Assembly (NCBI RefSeq): GCF_045063725.1
Contig: NZ_CP173695.1
Reading direction: 5' to 3' (one strand)
DNA length: 64,000 nt
Source of the DNA: Sellimonas catena
GTDB taxonomy: Bacteria > Bacillota > Clostridia > Lachnospirales > Lachnospiraceae
Shown: positions 36,037-43,486 of the stretch, piece by piece
Position numbering within the stretch: the first letter of the stretch is position 1
How the letters are laid out: each line of letters begins with the position of its first letter
Notes under the pieces: model-generated
What the model saw: only the letters and a program-made list of their open reading frames with translations
The model's database searches: none
What the model was told of the DNA's origin: nothing
Translations under genes and position numbers: made by a program

Positions 36037-36345
36037 ATGACCAATCAGGAACTCGGCAAACGGCTGAAAGCAGCCCGCCAGGAAAAGAATGTCACGCAAG
36101 AAGAAATGGCAAAAGCATGCGGCGTTAGCAAGAACCATCTATCTGTTATCGAAAGAGGTCTCAATACCTGCAGCAGTCATATGCTTATTACATACGCCGA
36201 AACCCTGCATATCTCATTAGATACGCTGACCGGGCTTAACGAAAATACAAAGGGCATTCTGCCGGAACTCGGCAATGCGCTCCAGCAACTGTCTCCACAG
36301 GACCAGAAGAAAGTGCTGGATGTATTAAAAATCATATTTTCATAG
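36037..36345 (+). CDS. XRE-family helix-turn-helix regulator
   Basis: Protein of 102 residues: ELGKRLKAARQEKNVTQEEM, ACGVSKNHLSVIERG and YAETLHISLDTLTG form a complete Cro/C1 domain. The C terminus is a short helix (LSPQDQKKVLDVLKIIF). AATGAGGAGGAAACCC precedes the start. It is the only plus-strand gene between the pilus and mobilization operons and is divergent from the pilus genes, so it may control them; this is an inference. Confidence 0.85.
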   Translation: MTNQELGKRLKAARQEKNVTQEEMAKACGVSKNHLSVIERGLNTCSSHMLITYAETLHISLDTLTGLNENTKGILPELGNALQQLSPQDQKKVLDVLKIIFS

Positions 36346-36394
36346 TGATATGAAATCATAGAAACATAGTCTCGTGAAGAATGCACCATGATAT

Positions 36395-36585
36395 GGTCAC
36401 AGTATGGCACATTTCATATAGCCACCCATATATGTTACACACAATGTGCCACATTTGTTCCACACTGTGGGAAAAATAGGAGCATGATGTGGCACATACT
36501 TTAGGCATCTGTAACCTATCAGCGTATATGTGCCACACTTTGGGCACACAATGTCACACACTATGCCCACAAATCGCCCACATAT
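36395..36585. repeat. Iteron-like repeats of TGTGCCACA
   Basis: Units in both orientations: TATGGCACAT (36403), ATGTGCCACA (36444), TGTGGCACAT (36488), ATGTGCCACA (36528), then degenerate GGGCACA (36542), TGTCACACA (36552), TGCCCACA (36564) and GCCCACAT (36576). The cluster lies in non-coding DNA just after the mobA terminator. It may be a replication or regulatory protein binding array. Confidence 0.55.
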
Positions 36586-36594
36586 TGGACATAA

Positions 36595-36627
36595 AGAAAC
36601 CACGGCAAAAATCCGTGGTTCTTTTCG
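36595..36627 (-). terminator. Terminator after mobA
   Basis: AACCACGG pairs with CCGTGGTT around CAAAAAT, with T-rich sequence on both strands; a few bases from the mobA stop. Confidence 0.75.
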
Positions 36628-36628
36628 T

Positions 36629-38146
36629 CTATTCTCCGAATCCCCGGTCATTCTTCTTCCGTTCCTGCCACTGTACTGACCGGTCAATCCGGTCTGCAAC
36701 CTCTCGCCCGGTAATCTGACGCCGAGATGACCCTTTCTTACCCTTTTTACCCGTCCTGCTTCTGAGTTGATTGATATCACGAACCTCATCAAGAAGGCGG
36801 CAGCCATCCGTCTGCAGGATACCAATATCCTTTTCACGCTTCGCATTGCGTCTCCGCCGCTCTTCATCCGCTTTCAACTGTAATTCCATTGTCAAGTCAA
36901 CCGAACCATCCGGATTATGGAACTGGGCTTTCCTCTTTCCGACTCCCTCAATACGAATGCTTCCATCCTCACCCCGAATAGTACGCACAGACGGTATTGT
37001 CTGTGACGGCTTCCTATTCTCAATCTGTTCCTCTTCTCGTCTTCGCTGTTCTTCTTTCCTCCGCAGAGCTTCCTCCCGCTCTGCCTGTTCTCTTGCATGA
37101 CGGGCTTCCATTTTCTTACGAACTTCTTCTTTCAGACGCTGTTTCTCTTCCTCTTTCTCCCGCTTGCGCTGCATCTGCACCGCAGCCGCAGCCGCTGCCG
37201 TATCGCTCTCCTGCGACGCTTTTTCAAACCCAGATGCCTGCGGTTTCGACTTCTCTGTTACAGAAGAACTTGCGTCAGCATCCGCACGTGAACCATGTCG
37301 TTTCCGCTCTAATTCCAACTCTGCTTCCTTCTCTTTGAAGAACTCCTGTACATGGTCAGAATCATACAGAGTCCCCAGCTTATACGACCTGGATTTCAAA
37401 TTCTGCGGAACCTTTTTCCCTGCCGGGAACTGCGAAGTATCCACCAATTCATACGTATAATACCGCCCACGTTTCTTTGAATCATGTACTTCGATATTCA
37501 CGCCGGTACGCACCAGATTCTGCATCCATTCCTGCTCAGACTCCGCTGACGCCATCGCTGACGTAATACGTTCTTTCAGGTCATCCTTCCATACGTATTC
37601 CCCAATCTCCCTCTTATGACGTTCGGTCTGTGTCGTCTTATCCTCGACCTGCTGTACGCCGGAATCCAGTTCAAAATACTGTCCGGCAACCGCATTTGTC
37701 CACTCTTTTACCTTCGGGAAATGATACTGCTCTTTCTCACAGCCTTTACTGGAAATCATGTCCGTATCGCTTACAATCACATGATTGTGTACAAGCCCGG
37801 ACTTCCCGTCTATCTGGGTAAAGACCACCGCCTGCCGGTCCGGATAATACTTCTGTGCGAACTCCTGTCCAATCAGATTTGCCGTCAGGATATCGTTCTC
37901 ATCCTGGGGATTCAATTCCTTTGTACTAAAACTCTGGACGATACGAAGCACTTGCGTTTTGTGATTTTTTCTTGCCCGGTTCCAGTACACTTCCATCTGG
38001 TCAGCCGGGTCAATGCCGGGGAGCAGGTTCACATATCCAACATACACGTTCCGCTGTTCATTCTGATTGTGTCCTGTGCCATGTCCGGCAGCATACTCAA
38101 GCGCATCCCTGCCGAAAGCAGTTCTCGTTACCCTTGAATACGCCAT
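36629..38146 (-). CDS. mobA: MobA/MobL-type relaxase (MOBP-like)
   Basis: Protein of 505 residues. The N-terminal relaxase domain (about 1-230) has FSTKELNPQDENDILTANLI and the metal-binding His motif GLVHNHVIVSD (about 128). An Arg/Glu-rich coiled coil fills much of the C-terminal half (RKREKEEEKQRLKEEVRKKM...). The family nicks oriT and stays bound to the 5' end. Its ATG lies within the end of mobC (19-base overlap), with GGAGGTGGCG upstream. No coupling protein is encoded nearby, so transfer would rely on a helper conjugative system. Confidence 0.85.
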   Translation of the reverse strand: MAYSRVTRTAFGRDALEYAAGHGTGHNQNEQRNVYVGYVNLLPGIDPADQMEVYWNRARKNHKTQVLRIVQSFSTKELNPQDENDILTANLIGQEFAQKYYPDRQAVVFTQIDGKSGLVHNHVIVSDTDMISSKGCEKEQYHFPKVKEWTNAVAGQYFELDSGVQQVEDKTTQTERHKREIGEYVWKDDLKERITSAMASAESEQEWMQNLVRTGVNIEVHDSKKRGRYYTYELVDTSQFPAGKKVPQNLKSRSYKLGTLYDSDHVQEFFKEKEAELELERKRHGSRADADASSSVTEKSKPQASGFEKASQESDTAAAAAAVQMQRKREKEEEKQRLKEEVRKKMEARHAREQAEREEALRRKEEQRRREEEQIENRKPSQTIPSVRTIRGEDGSIRIEGVGKRKAQFHNPDGSVDLTMELQLKADEERRRRNAKREKDIGILQTDGCRLLDEVRDINQLRSRTGKKGKKGSSRRQITGREVADRIDRSVQWQERKKNDRGFGE

Positions 38147-38688
38147 AATGCTTTCGCCACCTCCAAGCTTGCTTCCTCATATCTATCCATACATTCTTTC
38201 TGTGCATCGAGATTTGAAGAAATCACCTTTAGTTCTCTTTGCATCTTTTCCAGATGCATTATTTTCCGAATAATTTCAGACTTCTTTTTCTCATCCTTCG
38301 ATGCGCAATACGCATCATTCAACCGCATTACCTGCCCTGCAATATTATTTCCTTTTGCAATCTGGTTCACATTCACACCAATACGGTTCAGCTCATTCCG
38401 TATTCCCTGCATCTCATTCGCAAGCGCAGCACTTTGCCGCTTGATTTCCTCTCCCTGCTGCTTATCTATGTACTGCACGTTCCCCAAATATTTTTCCAGA
38501 TGTCCGTCTATCGAAAGCCTTACGACCTCAGAGAAGCTCACTCCGTATTCCTCTGCGATATCCTTAATAATATCGCTCACGGAATGTGCAATTCTTGCCG
38601 TCACTTTCACCAATATCTCTTTCTGCTTCTCTTCCCCGTCCATCTGGTTTTCCTGCTGGCTCTTTGCCGCCGGTTTCCCTGCTGCCAT
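38128..38688 (-). CDS. mobC: MobC-like relaxosome accessory protein
   Basis: Protein of 186 residues. A ribbon-helix-helix-like region (VKVTARIAHSVSDIIKDIA; SFSEVVRLSIDGHLEKYLG) precedes the MobC motif NELNRIGVNVNQIAKGNN. A C-terminal coiled coil follows (IIRKIMHLEKMQRELKVIS). ATG 38688 has GGAGGTGCC eight bases upstream. MobC proteins open DNA at oriT for the relaxase, whose gene overlaps this one. The hairpin-rich DNA immediately upstream is the expected oriT place. Confidence 0.85.
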   Translation of the reverse strand: MAAGKPAAKSQQENQMDGEEKQKEILVKVTARIAHSVSDIIKDIAEEYGVSFSEVVRLSIDGHLEKYLGNVQYIDKQQGEEIKRQSAALANEMQGIRNELNRIGVNVNQIAKGNNIAGQVMRLNDAYCASKDEKKKSEIIRKIMHLEKMQRELKVISSNLDAQKECMDRYEEASLEVAKALWRIQG

Positions 38689-38699
38689 CACCAGGCACC

Positions 38700-39050
38700 T
38701 CCTTCCGTACTGCTATGACACGCCTACTGCGTGTCTCCTCGCCGTATCTGACAGAGATACGGCTCCTACCGATGGCAGTCTCCCTGTGCTTTACAGCACC
38801 GTTCCACTGCCACATTTCCTGCACACAAAGTCCGCCGGCACCAAACCTATCCCATAGCTTTGGCACCGTCTACTGTAAAAAGTACTGAAAGGTACTCTTT
38901 GTAACAGATGTAGGAAATGCAAGTAGAGGGTTTGTCGGCGGTTCCGCCGAAAACCCTCACGCCGGATTTCCCCATACCGGGGAAATACCGGCTTACTTGT
39001 GAGGGAAACTGCGTTTCCCCTCAACCCCTTCCTTCTTGCAGGATTCCGGA
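38700..39050. other. Hairpin-rich region, candidate oriT
   Basis: No convincing gene is present between mobC and the gene at 39209. Strong inverted repeats: GACACGC/GCGTGTC (38717-38735), GCCGTATCT/AGATACGGC (38741-38763), GTGCT/AGCAC (near 38796), GAGGGTTTGTCGGCGG with its complement (about 38924-38956), GCCGG...GGGGAAATACCGGC (about 38962-38994) and GAGGGAAAC/GTTTCCCCTC (39001-39023). This arrangement upstream of mobC is typical of oriT. The nic site cannot be placed. Confidence 0.5.
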
Positions 39051-39208
39051 CACAATTCGTTTCCGGTCCCGCACCCTTAACCTTCCTGTCAACGGAACTC
39101 TTACCTCCCGTTGCCATTCCAAAAGACAAACCTCCGGTTTTTCTCTCAGCCTCTCTTTTCTCACGGCACCGCATGCCGTCCATCAATATACACAGCTGGA
39201 ATCACTCA

Positions 39209-39748
39209 TCAATACCCGTAACTTCCAGCCTGCGGACGTTCACGCCAAATAAGGTCATCGCCATTCTCCTGCTTCGTCTTATGCAGCATCCTTCCTGTGT
39301 CCTCATCCACACGGGTCCACTCTTTAATAGACTCCTGTCCATTCTCATCCCGTACCATATGGACCGTCCATCCTTCATCATCTACGTAAGTCCATTCCTT
39401 CGGAGCCTCTGTCACAGGTATCTGTACCGGTTTCTCTTTCGGAGCAACTGCTGCCCTCTCTTTTTTCTTCGCCGCACGCTCTGCTCTCTTCTGTCTTGCC
39501 ACTTCGATATCTGTATTGCACTCTGACACGATGCGGTCAAAATCTTTCCCAAACTGTGCCGCAATCAAGCGAATTTCCTCTTTATTGTAGTCCTTTAACT
39601 TCTTACAAATTTCCTTATCATTCAACAAAGAATCCACAAAAGAATCCAGAAGCGGCTGTGCCTGCGCACGATACAGTTCCAATTCTTTTGCTTCCATTTC
39701 CCGCTGCATTTTTGCCAACTGTTGGCGTACATCTTTTACACTGCTCAT
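39209..39748 (-). CDS. Hypothetical mobilization-region protein
   Basis: Protein of 179 residues starting MSSVKDVRQQLAKMQ. N-terminal coiled coil, then a basic Ala/Lys stretch (RQKRAERAAKKKERAAVAPK), then a Trp-rich end with EWTYVDDEGWTVHMV and EWTRVDEDTGR. ATG 39748 follows GAGAGG; a TTG two codons upstream is less likely. RNA copy 2 ends about 30 bases before it. Family not recognised. Confidence 0.65.
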   Translation of the reverse strand: MSSVKDVRQQLAKMQREMEAKELELYRAQAQPLLDSFVDSLLNDKEICKKLKDYNKEEIRLIAAQFGKDFDRIVSECNTDIEVARQKRAERAAKKKERAAVAPKEKPVQIPVTEAPKEWTYVDDEGWTVHMVRDENGQESIKEWTRVDEDTGRMLHKTKQENGDDLIWRERPQAGSYGY

Positions 39749-39784
39749 ATTCAATACCTCTCTTTTCTCTAAAATTTTTTCAAA

Positions 39785-39973
39785 AGAAAAAGCGGCAAAC
39801 AGAATCAGGAGACTTCAAATCTCCGTCATCTGTTCACCGCTTTTCTTTCTGTTTGACAAGCTGTATCCCTCGTACTGTGGTTCGTCACCCCCACAGGACT
39901 CCCGGACGACTTTTAAGCTAGGATTTACGTCAAGACCACCTGCAACGTTCCCTCGGATTTCAGACATGAACAT
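39785..39973 (-). ncRNA. Structured RNA candidate, copy 2 of 3
   Basis: Same order of conserved blocks as the copies at 35670 and 51661: ATGTTCATGT, GGGAACGTTGC, GTCGTCCGGGAGT, hairpin CTGTGG-GGGTGACGAA-CCACAG (39875-39896), TACAGCTTGTCAA, and the terminator-like GCGGTGAACAG/CTGTTTGCCGC stem with a T-rich end. The section between GGGAACG and GTCGTCC is rewritten relative to the other two, so this is not a recent duplicate. The terminal stem is nearly identical to copy 1. It lies between hsdS and the gene at 39209. Confidence 0.75.
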
Positions 39974-40047
39974 CTTTATTTTATTTTTTTCACTCAAATT
40001 GTATCACAATTTCTTGTAAAATTCCATCTGGATTCCCCAGAAAATTT

Positions 40048-41229
40048 TCATACAAACATCTGCTGTAACAGACCTTTTTTGAACTCTTTCCATGCTGAAA
40101 GTTCAACCTTTATCTGGTTGATAACATCATCTAATGATGACAAACAATCAGCAATTTTGCGCTGTTCCTCAACACAAGGCATCCGCATAATAATAGACCG
40201 GCATGTTGCTTGATTTAATTTTGGCTGGGCGCCACCAGAATTATATTTTCTATAATCAAATGACTCCAATTGTTCACAAATAAAATAATTAACATTACTG
40301 TCAACAGCCTTCAGCACGTGTGCATGATTATTTACCCAATATTTTCCCTTTGCTAAAAACGCCACTCTATAATTACGGTCAATAATATTTGCACCATCTT
40401 CACTCAATAAAACAAGCTCATCATCAAAAATATAATTTTCTACATAATCAATTATTCCCGATGCCCCATAATATGGATATGGTCCCGCTACTCTTTCTCC
40501 AGCCTCCAATGGTTTTCTCAAACCATCTAAAAATTCTACCACTTCATCCAGGCGTTTCTCTTCCCACTCCGGGAACTCACTTCCGTCATCTGCTTTGAAC
40601 CGCACCTCACGATTAAAAATTTTCTGCATCACGCCCTTTTTGCGTTCCTGCCATGCGGTCAGTTCGGACTCTGTGGACTGGATAATTTCATCAATCATGG
40701 ATAAGAATGATGCGATTTTTTTCTGTTCGGGAAGGGAAGGAAAACAAACCCTTCCTGACAAAAAGCGCTCATTACTAATCTTCATATCATGTTTTGCACC
40801 AATATTAACAAGTGGCTTTAAATATTTATTCAACCTCTCGTCCAAGTCAAAATATGCATCAACAAATTCGGGTATTACATTATTTTTGCAATCAAAAACT
40901 GCATATAGTGTAGATACAATACCTGCAACACCTTTGTTTGCCTTAATAATACCATATGGATTTGCCTTTAATGGACTTTTAGTATAAACAATTCCATTAT
41001 GTGGAAGAATATGATATTGCTGTACACTTTTACCAGCAAACGAACGTCCTTGAAATTCAATTTGATTTACAACACCGTAATCTCCCGAAACTGATAACAC
41101 ATCTTTCTTACCAAATTTCAAATCTACATTTCTCAATCTATTTTCATCTAAAAACATAGATAAATTATGTTCCTCCCACTTCGGGAACTTACTTCCATCA
41201 TCCTCTTTAAAACGCAACAGTGGTTCCAT
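40048..41229 (-). CDS. hsdS: Type I restriction-modification specificity subunit
   Basis: Protein of 393 residues with two target recognition domains, each followed by a conserved helix: LPEQKKIASFLSMIDEII and VEEQRKIADCLSSLDDVI, each continuing to a WQERKKGVMQKIF or WKEFKKGLLQQMF end. The second domain opens with FPEWEEKRLDEVVEFLDG. Each domain reads half of a bipartite DNA site. It is the last gene of the hsd operon, separated from hsdM by an extra gene of unknown function. Confidence 0.93.
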   Translation of the reverse strand: MEPLLRFKEDDGSKFPKWEEHNLSMFLDENRLRNVDLKFGKKDVLSVSGDYGVVNQIEFQGRSFAGKSVQQYHILPHNGIVYTKSPLKANPYGIIKANKGVAGIVSTLYAVFDCKNNVIPEFVDAYFDLDERLNKYLKPLVNIGAKHDMKISNERFLSGRVCFPSLPEQKKIASFLSMIDEIIQSTESELTAWQERKKGVMQKIFNREVRFKADDGSEFPEWEEKRLDEVVEFLDGLRKPLEAGERVAGPYPYYGASGIIDYVENYIFDDELVLLSEDGANIIDRNYRVAFLAKGKYWVNNHAHVLKAVDSNVNYFICEQLESFDYRKYNSGGAQPKLNQATCRSIIMRMPCVEEQRKIADCLSSLDDVINQIKVELSAWKEFKKGLLQQMFV

Positions 41230-41235
41230 ATTACC

Positions 41236-41904
41236 TCACCTCCCGATAAACTCAAACAAATGATGGATAACATTCATCACGCCTGGTGTCATACTTGCTA
41301 CAGATGGTACAATACCAATAATAGTTGCTACGTTTGCAGCCATCGAAACCACATCGCACTTCTTTTTCTCTGGTATCGCAATTTGTGATTCCAGCTTTTC
41401 CAGTAATATATCAAACTGCTGTCCATGCTGCTGCATAATTAACGTATTTTCCCGAACAGCAAGAATAAATTTATGAATGATATCGTCTATCGAATTATCA
41501 ACTGTTACAAGGTCTTCGAGTTGCCTCAATCCAGAGAATGTAATAGCCGGAGCACCTATGGTTCCTTCCAACAACCCACGTCCAGCAAAGTCATGAAAAC
41601 GACTGCGTGTCCTCCGAATGACCACATCTTGTTCAAGAATATACATACCATCATCCGTTTCCGTATATCCCCCTGTCATGAACAAAGAATAAAGATTCCT
41701 TTCAGGAATACGCACCGGAACCCCATCTCGCCCTTTCGTAAGATTACGCATCTTACTTAAAATCAGAATTTCCTCCTGTTTCGGCGATGTAGGATACCAA
41801 CAATTAACCACTGAAGAGGAAACTCTAGTATTATTTCCTTCGTTTCTTACATGATAGTTGTAAATTGCTCGCTTTCCGAGGTCAGTCTTATGCTTTTTCG
41901 CCAT
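41236..41904 (-). CDS. Unknown protein encoded between hsdM and hsdS
   Basis: Protein of 222 residues starting MAKKHKTDLGKRAIYNYHV. ATG 41904 has GGGGGTG upstream and sits next to the hsdM stop (41907-41909); a GTG at 41910 is possible. A middle region (ILSKMRNLTKGRDGVPVRIP) is followed by a helical stretch and a hydrophobic C terminus (VATIIGIVPSVASM) that may be membrane-associated. No known restriction subunit, methylase or nuclease motif is seen. Its tight place in the operon suggests a role tied to the restriction system. Confidence 0.65.
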   Translation of the reverse strand: MAKKHKTDLGKRAIYNYHVRNEGNNTRVSSSVVNCWYPTSPKQEEILILSKMRNLTKGRDGVPVRIPERNLYSLFMTGGYTETDDGMYILEQDVVIRRTRSRFHDFAGRGLLEGTIGAPAITFSGLRQLEDLVTVDNSIDDIIHKFILAVRENTLIMQQHGQQFDILLEKLESQIAIPEKKKCDVVSMAANVATIIGIVPSVASMTPGVMNVIHHLFEFIGR

Positions 41905-41906
41905 TG

Positions 41907-43481
41907 TCACACCCCCAACTGGCGCAATATAGATTCTGCCTTATCAATCGCAGCCTGCTTCTTCACAGCAATTTCTTTGATTTCTGCCTTCACAGCAACC
42001 AAATCCACAGGCTCCTCTTCCTCAAATGTATCCACATATCTCGGAATATTCAGATTCCAGCCGTTCTCTTCAATTTCAGCCATCGTTGCTACATGTGCGA
42101 ACTTCGGAATGTCCACCCTGTCGGTGTACGCTTTCACAATCTTATCAATATGCTCATCCTCAAGAGTATTCTGATTTTTACCCGTCTTAAATTCTTTGCT
42201 GGCATCAATAAACAGGATATTATCGCTGTTGCCGTTTCTCTTGCTTTTCAGCACTAAGACGCAGACCGGAATGCTTGTCCCATGAAACAAATTAGCTGGC
42301 AATCCAATCACAGCATCAATCCGGTTCAGGTCTTTTCCGATGTATTTCCGGATGGTTTCTTCCGCACCGCCACGGAACAATACACCATGCGGCAGCAGGA
42401 CAGCCACACGTCCGTCATCTTCGTCCATATGGTAAACCATATGCTCTACAAAGGCAAAATCCGCATGAGACTTCGGAGCCAGCTTCCCGGCGCCGGAATA
42501 GCGTGGGTCATCCTCAAATTTCTTATCAGCCGACCACTTTAACGAATACGGGGGATTGCAGACCTGAACGGTCATTTTCACATCCCCGTATTTGTCATCT
42601 TTCAGCGTATCCCCTTTGTAAATATCAAACCGCTGCCAGTCTACACCATGCATAATCATGTTCATACGGGCAAGGTTGTATGTTGTTGCATTCTGTTCCT
42701 GACCGTAGAAATGACCGACTTTTCCTGTTGTCAGATGTTTCTGTACTTCCAGCAGCATCGAAGCAGAACCGCAGGTACAGTCACCGACCGTCTTCGCTTC
42801 ATCCAATCCCAAAGCTGCCAGTGTAGCACACAGTTTTGACGGTCCGGTAGGCGTAAAGAACTCCCCACCCTTCTTCCCGGCATCCGAAGCGAATAAGCCA
42901 ATCAGAATCATGTATGCTGTACCGAGTACGTCAAACTGAGAATCCTGTAAGTTGAAATCAATCTCCGATACCCGAACCATGACACGCCCAATCATATCTG
43001 TCCGGTCTGCCACGGTCTCCCCAAGCCGGGAATCCTGCAAGCGCATGTCGCTGAACAATCCGTCAAACGCCTTATTGGACAGATGCCCCATCGTGGAGCC
43101 TTCCAGTTCATGAATGGCACGTTCAAAGTCTTCCACGCTGAATTTATCTGCATCATCACGGAATTTCACAATCTTACGAATCAATTCCCGGAACAGGTTT
43201 TCCGGCTGGATGATATATCCCAGATGGTCAAGTGACCATTCCTCTACAACCGGTCTGAAATCTTCATCTGCAAAGGCTTCCTCGTATGTAATTCCATCAT
43301 TTTCCAGAAGTTCCTGCATATACAGCTCGGTACGCTCAGAGAGATACCGATAGAAGATAACTCCCAGAATATAATTCTTAAATTCACTGGCATCCATCTG
43401 TCCCCGCAATTCATTTGCAATCGCCCACAACTTCTGAGACAGTTCGTTCGCCTGCGCCTGATATTTATTTTCCTCTGCCAT
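41907..43481 (-). CDS. hsdM: Type I restriction-modification DNA methyltransferase
   Basis: Protein of 524 residues. The N-terminal helical domain (LWAIANELRGQMDASEFKNY) precedes an N6-adenine methyltransferase core with GEFFTPTGPSKL, the SAM-binding DCTCGSASMLLEV and the catalytic NPPYSLKW. GRVAVLLPHGVLFRG follows. It methylates adenine within the site read by HsdS and protects host DNA. It starts six bases after the hsdR stop and overlaps or abuts the unknown gene downstream. Confidence 0.95.
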   Translation of the reverse strand: MAEENKYQAQANELSQKLWAIANELRGQMDASEFKNYILGVIFYRYLSERTELYMQELLENDGITYEEAFADEDFRPVVEEWSLDHLGYIIQPENLFRELIRKIVKFRDDADKFSVEDFERAIHELEGSTMGHLSNKAFDGLFSDMRLQDSRLGETVADRTDMIGRVMVRVSEIDFNLQDSQFDVLGTAYMILIGLFASDAGKKGGEFFTPTGPSKLCATLAALGLDEAKTVGDCTCGSASMLLEVQKHLTTGKVGHFYGQEQNATTYNLARMNMIMHGVDWQRFDIYKGDTLKDDKYGDVKMTVQVCNPPYSLKWSADKKFEDDPRYSGAGKLAPKSHADFAFVEHMVYHMDEDDGRVAVLLPHGVLFRGGAEETIRKYIGKDLNRIDAVIGLPANLFHGTSIPVCVLVLKSKRNGNSDNILFIDASKEFKTGKNQNTLEDEHIDKIVKAYTDRVDIPKFAHVATMAEIEENGWNLNIPRYVDTFEEEEPVDLVAVKAEIKEIAVKKQAAIDKAESILRQLGV

Positions 43482-43486
43482 CGTTC

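Noticed and set aside
38791..39186. 131-codon minus-strand frame and overlapping plus-strand frames
   Set aside because: They run through the hairpin-rich oriT candidate; long stems create open frames in several phases and none has a ribosome site.
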